NCBI RefSeq assembly: GCF_949987535.1
Contig: NC_080075.1
Location: 39,616,269 to 39,680,268 of the forward strand
Source of the DNA: Balaenoptera acutorostrata
Taxonomy: Eukaryota > Chordata > Mammalia > Artiodactyla > Balaenopteridae
DNA: 64,000 nt
Direction of reading: 5' to 3'
Shown piece after piece: positions 46,873 to 60,749 of the stretch (position 1 is the first letter of the stretch; every line of letters begins with the position of its first letter). A program made the position numbers and the translations under genes. The notes under the pieces are model-generated. The model did no database searches, had not been told where the DNA came from, and worked only from the letters and a program-made list of their open reading frames with translations.

Positions 46873-46984
46873 ACTTCCATGAAACTGAACAGGAGAGGTG
46901 AGATCGTCTCAGTTATTTACATTACTGATATATTGGATTTAGTGAAGAAAATGTTTTCTTAGTCTGTAAAAAGTTAGTAAACAG

Positions 46985-47300
46985 AAACCTCAATTAAATA
47001 GAGTCAGAAGACCAGAAGGGGGAGCTCTCATGCCCTGCAACAATAGCAGAGCCCAACAGGAAGAAGAAAGACTCCTCTTCTTTCCTGGCAAAGACTCAGC
47101 CAATGAAAAGCCCTCTGTTTACTATAGCCCTTCCAACTTCTTTTCCCCCGCTATAAAAGAGTTCTTCTCTTGCCATGCAGAACTTGCACATAGCTCGCCA
47201 TGGTTGCAGACCCTGAATTACCATTCTCTGCTCATCCTAAATAAACCTGTCTTTGCTGGAGAAATGTCTTGGCAGTCTGTTTGTCTTAGGTCGCAAGACA
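46985..47300 (+). repeat. Probable ERV1-type solo LTR remnant
   Basis: Ordered LTR promoter signals: CCAAT near 47,099, TATAAAA at 47,152-47,158, AATAAA at 47,240-47,245, then 'ctttgctggagaaatgtctt'. The spacing of TATA to poly(A) signal (about 88 bases) fits a short R region. Ends and TSD are not resolved, and no internal region remains. Confidence 0.5.
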
Positions 47301-47449
47301 ACAAGTTCAAAACCTTGGGAAAGACTTAAAAACAGAAAAACAAGAGAGGAAAAATTAAGAAAGCCAAAAGCTGATAATGGTGATAATCTGGAGGTATCAA
47401 CAAAATTCATAAATTCTAAAATTGATCAAGAAAAAGATGCAACATAAGT

Positions 47450-48835
47450 CTCCAATATCAGAAATAAAAGAGAAGTTATCACTGTAAATCCTACAGACAT
47501 TAAAAGGATAATAAGGTAATATTACAAAAATCTGTACCAAAAAATCTGACAACTTAAAGTGGGTAAATTTCTTGAAAAATACAATTTACCAAAGTCAACA
47601 CAGATTAAGTGGAAAATACTAAGAGACCTGTATCTATTAAAGAAATATATTGTCAAAAACTTGCCATAACAGAGAACTCTAGATCCAGATGGTTTCACTG
47701 GTGGATTCTATCAAACAATCATTGAAGAAATAACACTAACCTTACAAAAATTCTTATAGGAAATAGAGAAGAAGGGAATAACTTCCTACTTGCTTGTGAG
47801 ACCATCATAACCCTGATCTTAAAACCTGACAAGACATTACAAGAAAAGAAAGTTATCTACCAACACCTTTCATGAACACAGAGTCAGAATACTTGAAAAA
47901 TTGATTATTGACTCCAACAATATATAACAGGAATAATATACCATGACCATCCAAGAAGGGTCTAGCCCAAGAATGCAAGGTTGGTTTAAGACTCGAAAGT
48001 CAATCACTATAACCACATTAACAGAATAAAGGAGACAAAAAAAAAGTCATTTCCATATATGAATAAAAAGCATTTGTCAAAGTGCATCACCCATTTATTA
48101 AAACACCCTTAGCAAACTAGGAATAGCAAGGAATTTCCTCAATTTCATAAAAGACAGCTACGAAAACCTACAACTGATACCACACTTAATGATCATGTTA
48201 CCAAGTCCAAGCTCATACTGCTCACTGCATGACAGGCCAATAAATTGAGAGACGAAGTATTGGGGCAAGGAATAGTGACTTTATTTGGAAAGCCAGCAGA
48301 CCAAGAAGATGGCAGACTAGTGTCCCAGAGAACCATCTTATCCGAGTTAGAATTCAGGATTTTTTCATACTAAAAGGGTAGAGGGTATGGCTGGTTGTTT
48401 AAAACTTCTTGGTGCTGGTCAGACCCCAGAGGGGATGTGATAAACCTTTGTTCTTGCAGCTGTCCATGTAAGTCTGGTCACAATATTCCTGTAAACCTCC
48501 AGCAAGACATGTTATTCTCTGTTATGCAACTTTTTAATCTCTATATGAATGGCTTTGAGAATGGGATATCATATATATTTCAGGCCATAGGCAACATTCT
48601 TTTACAAAGGTGCAGAGCCAGCATGACTAAGCACAGGCAACAGAGCACAAAGATTAGTCAGGTTTGTTCTTCTCTGTTACAGTCACACATTGAAAGCTTT
48701 CCTCCTAAAACTGGGAAAAAGAAGTTCCCACCTTTCCAACTTCTATTCAAATTGTAATGGAGGTCCTAGCTATTGCAGTAAGGCAAGGAAAAAAAAAAAG
48801 ATTGGGAAGAAAGTAGTAATACTGTCTCTGCATAT
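47450..48835 (+). mobile_element. Old L1 ORF2 fragment (RT region), interrupted by an LTR
   Basis: Diverged sense L1 ORF2: 'gatccagatggtttcactgg' (the [11 protein letters not shown] region), 'atgcaaggttggtttaagac', and after the LTR 'ctattgcagtaaggcaagga'. Coding potential is destroyed by stops and indels. L1 text stops at 48,195 and resumes at 48,682. Confidence 0.75.
48196..48681 (-). mobile_element. ERV1-type solo LTR nested in L1
   Basis: The element begins TGTTACCAAG and ends TGTTACA on the plus strand, so on its own strand it runs TGTAACA...GGTAACA with the canonical TG/CA ends. On the minus strand an AATAAA lies in the right place (about 48,271-48,280), followed by a U5-like end. Flanks 'atca' (48,192-48,195) and 'gtca' (48,682-48,685) fit a 4-base TSD with one change. 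The L1 ORF2 sequence continues across it. Solo LTRs arise by recombination between two proviral LTRs. Confidence 0.75.
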
Positions 48836-49264
48836 ATTTTTAAAAATTATGCTTTCCAATTTATTTTACCAGGGTTGTGAGTAAAATAAATGGAATTGTT
48901 TAAAAGTTCTTGAGTTCAAATGAACTTTCCCTTTGAGTTAGAGTTTTTAGTTTCTTAGGAGTTACGTGATAGGTTATTCTAATTACAGTTGTATAACTAA
49001 ACCTAGGCAAAATTGTGAGATAATAGACATTTATTTTAGTGCCTTTCTATCTTTTAGAGCTTTAAGCATATCTTTCATCCATTCTAATACCTCCTTGTGT
49101 GTCCTAACCACCTAGCGTCCAGAGGCAGTACACCCTCCTAGTCTCTCTTCAGTAATATCTAACTCTTCAAAATCAATTTCTGGGAGAAATAAAGAACAAA
49201 GAGAGGCAAAAATTAAAGCCTTTGAAAGATAATATAGGAAAACACCTTCAAGGCAACAGAGTAT
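48836..49264. other. Unassigned sequence
   Basis: Between two old L1 segments. No feature recognised. Confidence 0.35.
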
Positions 49265-49865
49265 AGAAGGACTTCTTAAAGCATAAAACGTCAAACACAG
49301 AGAAAAAAGTTGAAATGTAAACTACATTAAAATTAAGGATTTTTGATCATCAAAACATATCATAGAGTACAAAGACAAGCAACAAACTAGAAGATATTTG
49401 TAGCATGTTACTAAGCTCTAATATGTAGAATATATAAGAGCAGCTACAAATCAGTAAGAAAATGGCAAAATATTCAATAGATAAAAGGGCAAGAGACTTA
49501 ACCAAATCTTTCACAAAAGAAGAAACTTAAATGGCCCATAAACACATGAAAACATGTTCAACCTAATCAGTTATCAAGAAAACGCAACTGTAATGAGATA
49601 CCATTTCATACCCATCAGTCTGACAAAAATTTAAAAATTGACAATATGGTATGTTGAGCATTTGTATTACTAGGAACTCAGCTGTGCTGGTGAGAGTATA
49701 AATGAGCACAAAAACTTTGAAAAACAGTTTGCCATTACCTGATAAAGATGGAACACTTCACAGCCCAGGAATTCCACTCCTAGTTAAATACCCCAGTAAC
49801 TCTTCCTCATGTTCATCAGGAGCTATACAGAGAGCATTCATGGAAGTATCATTAGTAATAGCCCT

Positions 49866-50395
<530 letters not shown>

Positions 50396-50487
50396 GCCCC
50401 AAACTAGAAACAATCTAGATGTCCATCAGTGGTAGACTAGATGAATAAATTATGGCTTACACATACAATAAATACTAATTACTATTA

Positions 50488-50955
50488 TGGTAAGCAGAAT
50501 TCTAAGCTGGCCCCCCATAATCTCTACCCCTGATGTTATATTCTGTATAATCTCTACTTGAATGCAGGCAGAATATATGACTTGCTTCTAAGAAATAGAA
50601 CATGACAAAGGTCATGGGATGTTCTTCTCTTGATTAGATTATGTTGTATGGCAAGGTAATGGAATATCACCCCCATGATTGCTGGCCTTGGAGGAGCAAG
50701 CTGCCATGAGTTCTAAGGCAAGAAAATGAATTCTGTCAACAACCTGAATGAGGTTGAAAGTAGATCCTTCCCCAGTTAAGCCTCCAGATGAGAATGAAGC
50801 CTGGCTGACACTTTGACTGCAACCTATAAGACCCTGAGGAAAAGACCGAGTTAAGTCACACCTAGACTCTTGACCCTGTGGAAACTGAGATAATAAATGA
50901 TGTTTTAGGCCACTAAATTTGTGGCAATTTGTTACACAGCATATAAAACTATTGC
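50488..50955 (+). mobile_element. MLT1-like solo LTR (ERVL-MaLR)
   Basis: Typical MaLR text: 'gcagaattctaagctggccc', 'taggccactaaatttgtggc', 'aatttgttacacagcatata'. The surrounding L1 resumes after it. Ancient and non-coding. Confidence 0.75.
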
Positions 50956-51340
50956 AACTATACAGAAATAAAAACAAATTACAACAAATTACAGCTATAT
51001 GTATCAAGATAGATTAATCTTATAAACATAATGTTGAGTCATGAAGAATACAGACAGTATAATTCCATTTGCGTGATGTTTGAAAACAGATAAAACCCAA
51101 CCAATGTGTAATTTAGGAAGGCACATAAAGGGTAAAATTATAAAGAAAAGCATAGGAAAAAACTCACAGAAGTGGGAGAGTAGGTTATGTAGGTTACTTC
51201 TGGAAGAGAGTACAGGACCCACACAGAGCTTCTAAAATATTATCAATGTTCTATTTCATAACAGGAGCTCACTTTATAATTACATATATACTTTTCTATA
51301 TGTATACTATATGTTTAAAAATGAAGCTAGTATAATATTA

Positions 51341-52030
51341 AAAACAATTTAGTCTATAAAATATACAAAGAACATTCCTATATTTATGGCCAGCTCCCCT
51401 CCAGCCCTCCAGCCCAATCCCCTCTCCTTATGGTGGAGTGATTTGAGGTCAGAAAAACCTAGATTCAAATCTTAATTTTGTCACTTCCTTGCTGTATGAT
51501 CTTAATGCAGAGCCATAAGATCAATATCCAGACTCCAGACTTTCCAGATGAAAGGGCTATAAGAGAACAATAATTTAAAAATCATTACCTTGTTTAATGA
51601 AAAAATAAATATAAAATCAGCAATTTTGAGTTCTAGCTATATACATAAACACTATATATATATATTTTTTAATTAAAAACAATTAGTGATCAACCAACAG
51701 TGTAGAGAGACTGGTACTCATATGTTGCCGACAGCATTATAAATTGATACAGTCTTTCAGTGGATTAGGTTTAACCATGTTAGAAAAATGACATGAGATA
51801 CTAAAATATTGCCATTCTTTGACTCGGGATTTCTACTTTGGGAAATTTAAGGTTATTTAAGAAAATAATCTCAAAAAGTCAGAGTCAAGCCAATGTGTAC
51901 AATAATGTTTAAGGTAGAAATATTTATGAAAACAAAACTTAAAGCACTTCAAATTCCTTATTCATTGTACATTATCAAAGTAGAACGCACTGACAATAAG
52001 AATAATGTGATAAATATATGCCTTGTATTG
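51341..52030. other. Unassigned sequence with a MIR-like piece
   Basis: At 51,425-51,515 'gaaaaacctagattcaaatc' and 'tgtcacttccttgctgtatg' look like MIR (+). About 51,690-52,030 may be an old L1-related (HAL1-type) piece, which I cannot confirm. Confidence 0.4.
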
Positions 52031-52441
52031 GTATATGGATATTTTATTTTTTCAATACATCTGTATTGGAGTATAATTGCTTCACAATGCTGTGTTAGTT
52101 TCTGTTGTACAGCAAAGTGCATCAGCCATATGCATACATATATCCCCATATCCCCGCCATCTTGAGCCTCCCTCCCACCCTCCCTATCCCACCCCTCTAG
52201 GTGGTCACAAAGCACCGAGCTGATCTCCCTGTGCTATGCTGCTGCTTCCCATTAGCTATCTATTTTACATTTGGTAGTATATATATGTCAGTGCTACTCT
52301 CTCACTTTGTCCCAGCTTCTCCCTCCCCCACTGTGTCCTCAAATCCATTCTCTATGTCTACATCTTTATTCCTGCCCTGCCACTAGGTTCATCAGCACCA
52401 TTTTATTTTATTTTTTAGATTCCAAGTATATGGATATTTTA
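52031..52441 (-). mobile_element. 5'-truncated L1 3' end with perfect 16-bp TSD
   Basis: GTATATGGATATTTTA at 52,031-52,046 and 52,426-52,441. Insert 52,047-52,425 is the L1 3'UTR reversed, with the G-rich tract (C-rich on plus, about 52,163-52,200), ending just upstream of an internal A-rich (plus T-rich) stretch. Same family as the L1 at 18,286. Confidence 0.93.
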
Positions 52442-54414
52442 AGCAACATCAAATGAACAACCAGAACTAAACATACATTTACATACTATCTATATGATTT
52501 AAAATATCCGCAGAAGCACTGAAGTATCAGAGATAGTTAAAACAATATAAATAGTTGTGTTAGGTTGATGGGAAAGTTGAAGTGACTATGATTTTTACAA
52601 TAACTGGGTAATGTAATCTGAAGGAATACATTTAATGATGGAATTTCAGGCAGTGTTATAGACAGATGGTGAAGCTATTTGTGCAGGAGGTGGGGGTGGT
52701 AGGGGAAAGGGGGACCTAAAATTTCACCACATGGAAAGTTTCTATAATCAGAGGGTTTTCTCTGGGTTGTGCAGGCGGTGGCCCCAAAAGGGGAGAATCA
52801 TACAGAACATTTCTCAAAGGGAAAAATCTGGAAGAACCATACCTAGAAAAATGTTATTGTAAGTTAATTTCTCTTTAGGGTGTAAACTGTTTTCTTTTCC
52901 TTTGGTTCTTTTACTTATTTTTTTCTAAAGCAATTGCAACTTAATAATTTACTTCAGTGTATGAGAGACTCACAGCTTTCCAAGGTGAGTCTGAATCCTG
53001 TGTGCCTTGGTCTGGCTAATTTGTTTCATTTCAACATTGAGAGATGTCTGAAAAGTGTATCAGTGGAAGAACATAATCAATCATTCATAGACTGGTATTC
53101 AGTTACTTTATGACAGCCACATAAAGGTGATTCTGTTGTGAGTCTTATCTCAATAAGTAATTTTAGTAAATTAAGTATTTTAGTAAATTAAAGCCAAAAA
53201 ACAGATAAAGTGCCATTCCCAACCACAGGTATAAAAGAAGGCCAGGGAGCCAGAGGAGAGGGTTTCATGGCTATTGCAGCTTTCAAATTAGAGCAGATTA
53301 GAAATAAGGAAGAAGGCACCGCCTCCTTGATCTGAATCAATAAAGTATAGGTGTTCTGCTTAGAAAGTGACTGCAGATAAAAGTGTTATAAATCCAAGAG
53401 CATTATGACTTCAGCACTTCTCTCAGTTTCTCCAGTTATAAAATAAAATGAGAAATAACTCCCTCTCTCTGCCATCCCTCTGTACCCGCACCATTCATAC
53501 ATCTGGAACATATTGTGACTGTAGGTTACAGAAATCAATGATTTTTTTTTTTCTTCAGAGCACTATGTATAGAAGTTGTCCCTGCCGTCAAGTGGCTTAT
53601 TACACTTTAATCGAGAATACCCTCTGTTCCTTAGGAGTCATGTGCTTTCTACCCAAGTATTTTTAGAGAGGTTTTTAAATCACAAAGAGGATAAAACAGT
53701 GAATGCATTTTTAAACTTAATTTTTCATGGTATTAAAATTGTAAGATGTATAAATATATCCCAGAGACAATCAGTTTTTACCTTTAAGCAGCTCATGACT
53801 TTTTAAAAAAATGCTTTTAATATCACAAGGTCTATGATGTAATCTCCCTAATGAGATCACTTGATATCAAGTTGCTCAAATGTGCACATGACCTTTCAAA
53901 TAGAATTCCATCTCTTAATGCCATGAACTGTCACGTAAGTATTCATAACTTGGGATTAAATTTCATATACATTATCTCGGAAGCTACATACTACTAACAA
54001 AATAATTTTCAAAAAAAAACTTATTCTTTTGTTTCCAGATACATCTTGATATATTTTTTCTTAAATTGCAGTATCTACAAAGCCCTTTAGAATCTAAAGT
54101 TTAGATAATGTCACAAACTATACAAAGGAATTAGTAAGTCTTTCCAGCAGCTGTTCTTCCATTTCCCTTGGCAGCATCAAGTGGCAGGCACAGTCAGTAA
54201 CCAAATCCATTTAATGTTAGGTGTGACTCTGAGAGAACACTGACGAACTTACTGGAGCAGTGGGTCTGATGTTCTGAGGAATGATCAGGTAGCAGAGCCA
54301 TATAGAGGCTGCATATACCATCCTTGCACCAAGCTTTATTTGATGTATGGTTTGAAATTTCTTTGGATAACAACTTGCAGGAAGGGAGAGCAGCTCAGGA
54401 AAAAAGTCCTAACA
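52442..54414. other. Unassigned sequence
   Basis: About 2 kb with no recognised gene or repeat. Confidence 0.4.
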
Positions 54415-54592
54415 TTGCACAGATCTAGATTCAAATTCTTGCTCATCACAACATCAACCCCTCCAAGCCCTGTTTACTCATCTGTAACATGAAAATACAA
54501 ACAATACCAATTCCACAGCGTTGTTTGAGGATGAAAAGGATATAAATAACCTATCTGGCATAAAATAGAAGCTCAAGAAATGTTAGTCCCTT
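54415..54592 (+). repeat. MIR SINE
   Basis: Sense MIR: 'agatctagattcaaattctt', 'tttactcatctgtaacatga', 'gcgttgtttgaggatgaaaa', 'agctcaagaaatgttag'. Confidence 0.7.
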
Positions 54593-54645
54593 TCTTCCCA
54601 TTTGTCTGGGTCATGCTGGTCTTAATAAATATTCGGTTCATTTTC

Positions 54646-54994
54646 TTTTTTATAAATTTATTTATTTGTTTTTGGCTGCGTTGGGTCTTCGTTGCTGCGT
54701 GCGGGCTTTCTCTAGTTGCAGTGAGTGGGGGCTACTCTTCACTGTGGTGCCGTGGGCTTCTCATGCAGTGGCTTCTCTTGTTGCAGAGCATGGGCTCTAG
54801 GCACGCAAGCTTCAGTAATTGTGGCACACGGGCTCAGTAGTTGTGGCTCGTGGGCTCTAGAGCACAGGCTCAGTAGTTGTGGCGCACGGGCTTAGTTGCT
54901 CCGCGGCATGTGGGATCTTCCCGGACCAGCTGGAACCCGTGTCCCCTGCATTGGCAGGCAGATTCTTAACCACTGTGCCACGAGGGAAGTCCCT
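54646..54994 (-). mobile_element. CHR SINE (long form) with 12-bp TSD
   Basis: TSDs 'cggttcattttc' (54,634-54,645) and 'cagttcattttc' (54,995-55,006), one mismatch. 'ggctgcgttgggtcttcgtt', repeated 'ggctcagtagttgtggc', head 'gtgccacgagggaagtccc'. Confidence 0.93.
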
Positions 54995-55006
54995 CAGTTC
55001 ATTTTC

Positions 55007-55604
55007 AATTATAGCCTTCTTAGATTCTTTACAGTCTAGTTTATGAGATGCAATTGATAGCATTGTGCTCTGTGTCCTTAATGCAAGGACTGAGTATAGA
55101 GTTTCCCTGGTGCTGCTTGGTACATTACCCAGACATTCTACAAGTTCATGGTTGTGTCATTGTGCAGAGCATACAATACACAATCCATCAACATTTTTAT
55201 GTCTTCTTGTACGGGTTTTTTTTTGTTAGTTACCACTCCTCTGGGGTTTTGTGCTGATGATCTAAAGCTAATCTCATTAGAATTTTGTAGGTTAAAAAAG
55301 AAGCCTCATAGCAATAACAGACTGCATAAAATAGATTGAACAAGACTAGACTTTTAGTGCAACCTCCTTCCACAGTGAGAGGATATGGATCAGGCAGGGT
55401 ACCATAAACTCTGATGTGACCATACCATAATGGTCCTCTGGACCTGTTCCATAATGAAGTAGGAAGCCCAGATCTATTTAACAAAAAACTAGTTCTCCCT
55501 ATAATGCTCAGCAAGCATCATCTACAATTTACATGGCACTTTAATTAAGAAGACCACTACAACGATGAACTGGAATATGGACATTGAAATATAAACTTTC
55601 ATTC
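55007..55604. other. Unassigned sequence
   Basis: No feature identified. Confidence 0.4.
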
Positions 55605-55680
55605 CTCTCCTTCTTTTCTTCTCCCCTTCCTTCCTTCCTTCCTTCCTTTTCTTCTTCCCCTTCTTCATTTCTTTCTTTAC
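55605..55680. repeat. Polypyrimidine (CTTC)n tract
   Basis: Nearly pure C/T with five consecutive CTTC-type units, then TTTC units. Purine-pyrimidine mirror composition could allow triplex formation. Confidence 0.9.
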
Positions 55681-55947
55681 ATTTTATCTTTTAACAGAAA
55701 GAATAACAGGCTACTGACAAAAACACACATTACAATAAGATGAACTATTAGAGATTGAGGAGGCTAATATCACTGGATATGCAATCAAGAAATTCCTCTA
55801 GGTTTAGCCAAGTGTTAGAGATCAGGACTGAGGCAAGCCCAATCTCTAAAATATGCCTGAAATATGATGAAAACTTTATGTGAAGTTCAGCTATTTCATA
55901 TCATTCAGTTTGCTTTTCTTTTGTTAAATTTAACTCTAGTATTTTTT

Positions 55948-56271
55948 TTTTTTTGGCTGTTCTTTTTTTTTTTTTTTTTAATTTTTATTTATTTATTTAT
56001 TTATTTATGGCTGTGTTGGGTCTTCGTTTCTGTGCGAGGGCTTTCTCCAGTTGCGGCAAGCGGGGGCCACTCTTCATCGCGGTGCGCGGGCCTCTCACCA
56101 TCGCGGCCTCTCTTGTTGCGGAGCACAGGCTCCAGACGCGCAGGCTCAGTAGTTGTGGCTCACGGGCCCAGTTGCTCCGCGGCATGTGGGATCTTCCCAG
56201 ACCAGGGCTCGAACCCGTGTCCCCTGCATTAGCAGGCAGATTCTCAACCACTGCGCCACCAGGGAAGCCCA
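55948..56271 (-). mobile_element. CHR SINE (short form) with 10-bp TSD
   Basis: AGTATTTTTT at 55,938-55,947 and 56,272-56,281. Low divergence from the copies at 5759, 10,255 and 15,333. The tail contains an extra 'ttggctgt' fragment between two T-runs, as if the 3' end had been partly duplicated. Confidence 0.92.
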
Positions 56272-56284
56272 AGTATTTTTTATT

Positions 56285-56520
56285 AACCAATAACTGTGTG
56301 TGATCCAATTTTAATAACATCTATGTATCTTCTTTTATATGTATATAGGCATAGAGAGATGTCTAGAATAACATTCACTGAAGGTTAGCAATGGTTAATT
56401 TCTGAGTGGTAAGAGGGAGTAATTTTTTTGCTTTACTTGTTATGCTTTTCTTAATTGCTTGAATTTTTAAAATGAGCATGTATCTTTTTAAAAAACTCAA
56501 AGTCATTATACTTGAAAAAA
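56285..56520 (+). mobile_element. Old L1 3'UTR fragment
   Basis: 'ggcatagagagatgtctaga', 'aatggttaatttctgagtgg', 'aaaatgagcatgtatctttt' match the 3'UTR of old L1s. Confidence 0.55.
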
Positions 56521-57524
56521 AGAAAATCATCGAAAACAATGATTTTCCGCTTATCCAGCTTTCGGTTAAAAGTGACAAATATAGAATGAGAATTTACATT
56601 GTTAAGCTGTTAAATATTAAGAGAAGAAAGGTGTAAATATTGTACTTACCCAGGTGAAACAACAAAATTTAAGATGCAATGTATCAAAGTCAGAAATCAC
56701 TCAAATTAGACAAGAAAAGGAAAGAAATAAATATTAAGCGTGTGAAATACAAAATACCTTGGTTCTGCTAAGGCCATTTCCTGCTCAATTAAACAATTAA
56801 ATAAAACATTTACTGTATTATAACACTTGATTACCAGAGATTCTTGGGAGAAAACCAGCCTAGAAAAAAAAAGAAGGTCCCAGGGGCCTAAGACTTGTTC
56901 CCCAGCTAGTGCTTGATAGCAGCACAAATGATGTCTTTATTTGTGCTTTATCTCAGTGTTTTTGAAGGAGCCACTTACAGCAGAGTGAGAGGAGTTGCAT
57001 GACATTAGGAACTTCATTACTGATCATTAGAGTCAACCTTTGGCCAGAAACTGTCACTGTTATTCCCTGTGGGCAGACATTATCCAGAAATCTCTGACTT
57101 CCTAGAGTGAGGTATTGAACCTGAACTTCTTACTGCATTATTGAAATTGTGGTTCTAAAAGAGCATCACTTGCAGGAAGAGTTTCTACAAACAGCAGCCA
57201 GTCACCAAATGCAAAGTACTGTTGGTTACACCTTTAGATTAGAGCTGTAAACACAGAGAACAATCATATCTTCCCATATAGAATATTCTTTGTGGCTTAA
57301 AAACAAACAGTAGATAATACATGGCAGGAGGAAAATTCACTTAGGTAGCAAATTCACTAATTTAAGGTATCTATTTACAAATTTGTTGTGAAACCCAATC
57401 ATTTATTAAAGACAGATTCATGCCTCTATTTCTTGAAAGTGATAGAAGTTTTACAGTGAACTTAAAATGTATGAAAATCAAATGAAGACACCGATGACTT
57501 AAATCCAGGCAAGCCTATCTGTCT
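56521..57524. other. Unassigned AT-rich sequence
   Basis: No feature identified. Confidence 0.4.
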
Positions 57525-58180
57525 TTAAAGTGTAAGTGAAATCCAAAGTGTTGGTGAGAATGTAGAGAAATTGGAACTTTCATACACTTCTAGTGGGTGT
57601 ATGAATTGGTAAGACCACTTTGGAAAACTGGCAGTATCTCCTAAAGCTGACTGTACACATGCCCTATGACCCAGCCATTCTCCTCCTAGGTATGCACTCA
57701 ACAGAAATGCAGCAAATGACATATGAGCGTATTTGTAGAAGCACTTTTTCTAATGACCTCAAAGTGTAAATGACCCAAATGCTCATCAACAGTAGAATGA
57801 ATAAACAGTAGTATGGTCACACAATGGAATACTGTACAGCAGAGAATGAACAGACTCTATACACCATTGTGAGTGAATCTCATAATGTTGATCAAAAGAA
57901 GCCAGACACAATGTAGTACATACTGTGATTCCATTTGTATAAATTGCGAAAACAGGCGAGACAAATCTATGAAGTTAGAAGTCAGGATGGTGGTTATCCT
58001 TGGGTTTAAAATTGTGAAAGGGGTGAGGGAGATTTCTGGGAGCTGGTGATGTTCTATTTCTTGCTCTGGGTGCTGGTTAGATACGTATACTCAATTTGTG
58101 AAAATTCAATGACCTGTACACTTAAGATATATGTACTATTCTGTTTATCTGTTGTATTTTAATAGAAAGTTAAAAAACAA
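57525..58180 (+). mobile_element. Old L1 3' portion (ORF2 end and 3'UTR), sense
   Basis: 'gttggtgagaatgtagagaa', 'cacatgccctatgacccagc', 'atgctcatcaacagtagaat', 'cacaatggaatactgtacag' and 3'UTR 'tgtacacttaagatatatgt'. No intact frame. Confidence 0.8.
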
Positions 58181-58800
58181 CAATGTAAAAATATTTATTC
58201 TTTATGACAGATTTAAATTGCCCTCACTTACTACTATGTCTATAGCTATGAATATAATCAGTATTTGTTGTTCAAGCAATATTTGGTCTTTGACCAAGGT
58301 ACAGATTAAAAAATTCAAATATACATATGCTTGAAAAATCACCATTTATTTTTAAAAGTGATAGGATTGAACATAAATAGACATAAATTGAATTGCTTTC
58401 TCATTTGTCATAAACAACCCAGCCTTTTTCATTTCCCACTTCTGGATTTAGCTGATATCAGGCAAATCTATGTGCATGGGGGAAAAGGTGGTGGTAATCT
58501 CATGAATAATCAATTGTCAATAGTAGCCATAATGAAAAATAAGGACCTGAGTATTAGAAACACCATTTACAGAACACTTTGTTGTAATATTATAGATAAA
58601 CCAAGTATTATAAGTGAAACAAAGTGAGTAATACAGTCATCTCCCTGAATCAGGCTGAAAAAGGATTTTCACCTGAAATACTGAGACTCAGCTTTCAAAC
58701 TCAAAAGCCAGACACGTAACTAGAATAAGTAAAATAGCCCAGATGAAATACAATGGGGTCTGGTGATGGGGTTTGGGAAAACCATAGAACACGCAAAAAG
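58181..58800. other. Unassigned sequence
   Basis: No feature identified. Confidence 0.4.
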
Positions 58801-58969
58801 TGGTTTTCAGAGTCTGTCCCCAGACCAGAAACGCATCAGGAACTAGGTAGAAATTCAAATTAGCAGACCCCAACCTAGATCAACTGAATCAGAAACTGGG
58901 GGTGGAGCCCAGCAATCTGAGTTTTAATAAGCTTGATTCTGACACATGTTCATGTATGAGAACTATTGA
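58801..58969 (+). repeat. MER5A (hAT-Charlie)
   Basis: 'tggttttcagagtctgtccc', 'aactgaatcagaaactgggg', 'ggagcccagcaatctgagtt', ending 'tatgagaactattg', with terminal inverted-repeat-like ends. Confidence 0.75.
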
Positions 58970-60749
58970 TTTAGATGTATTCTGATTCAAATTTTTAAAA
59001 AAATCATGTGGGTTTAAAAAAAAATCATCTGGCCAGATTTGGCCACAGGCTACTAATTCATAACTTCTGATGAGAATCATATAAAAAACATAAACTTGAA
59101 TTTTGTATGTCAATTCTGTAATTCCCTTTTATAAGATAAAGAAAGATAGTATGTGGTAATGCTTGAACCTAAGTTTTCTCCTCCCTAGTATTCAGGCATA
59201 TCTGGGCATTCCTGGGGTCTGGTGGAGGTGGGCCCTCTGTTATTCTATTCATAAGACAACTCAATTTGCTTCCAAAGAAGAACTAACCCAGTAGAAGAAA
59301 GAACCAAATTACAGAGGCTGCATTAAGGGCAGCAGATGGAGTTGAATATATCTGAGTACATCATGGTGTCTGCCACTCCATGTTTGCAGCCCAGCCTGGT
59401 GGACTCATTCATTCTTTCAACAAATAGCTATTGAACAGTCTGTCCCTGAGTCCTGTGACCCCAGCACAGCTGTAATATAGGATCTAGTATGAGCTAATGG
59501 AGCTGTTATTTTGTTTTGTTTTGCTAATCTTAGGACACAGGGAGTGCAGCTTATCAGTGGTATGACTGTTGATGCTAGGACTGTCAACACTTCTGATACC
59601 TTGAAGTTGGACTTCAGCCTTGCAGACCTCCTAGCATACAGTGGCAGTGCCTTTGATGAGCAGCGATGACATAGCTTGGAAGGTTGGCAGCAGCTGTTTC
59701 TAACAGGCAAGGAGAACTGTGAATACCATTTGGCAGCCTATTCTTGGAGCGCACATGCGACATCCCTGGGTACCCTGATTTAGGGGCAGTAGAGGATGAA
59801 CCCTCTAGCAGAGGTAAAGAAATGCTATTTTGTAGCTATGGTTCTTACTATGTGTAACATGTTACACATGGAAGAACACTGAGTCCTCAATGGAATCTAT
59901 GACTTTTTTTTTTCTTTTTTGACTTGGCAGCATTTAAAGAAACTACATGTTGCTTTTTGTGATAAGGTTAAAGTATGTGCTTGTAGTGAACAAGGTAGAC
60001 TTAAAGATCAAATCTCAAACATTTGGTTTCCTTTTTTAAAATAAAGCGCAGCGAGATTATTGTAGGCTTTGGGACATGAGGTTTGAAAAATCACAGCACA
60101 CATTACTAATTTTTTTTCTCTCTCTCAAAGCATCCCTATAAAATAAAACAATATTGCTGATGAGATGTTTTTTGGCACCAAGCAGCTTACTGCAAAGGAA
60201 AAAAGAACTTTAGAAACAGCCACTCCTTTCCTGCCAGAATTTTGAGAGATTGATGACCTTTTCCTTCATTTCTGCAATGCCTATAGGCTGCAGATTTTCA
60301 GTAACTTCCTGAAATCCCAAATTGAATTCTATTAAAAACATATTTGTTATTCTACACAAAAAAAAAAAAATGTTTGGAGACCACAAGTCTCTGTAAGACC
60401 TACGGAATTCCTCAAAGTAACCAGAAAGAGTCAAGAATTTTCCAGAAAGAGTCAAGTAGTTGCTACACTACATTTAACTCAGTGTTTTATGACACCTAAT
60501 GAGCAAGGTGTGTGGTATGTCAGTATTCCAACTAGATAGCAATACCTTGCTACTGATTTATGTAAAAAAAAAATATATATATATATCTTACAGATTTCCA
60601 ATTTTCTGGTAGAGCCATATTTTTTTTCTTGATTGCTATTTGTTTGAAACCCATTTTTTTAAGCCCAAGCAAATTAAGAGAGTTATTTTATTTTGATACT
60701 TCACTTCTAGCCAACCCAGAGTATCCACAGTGGAATGTAAGTTAGTGGG
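58970..60749. other. Unassigned sequence
   Basis: A short L2-like reverse phrase lies near 59,405-59,470. Otherwise no feature that I can support. Confidence 0.4.
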
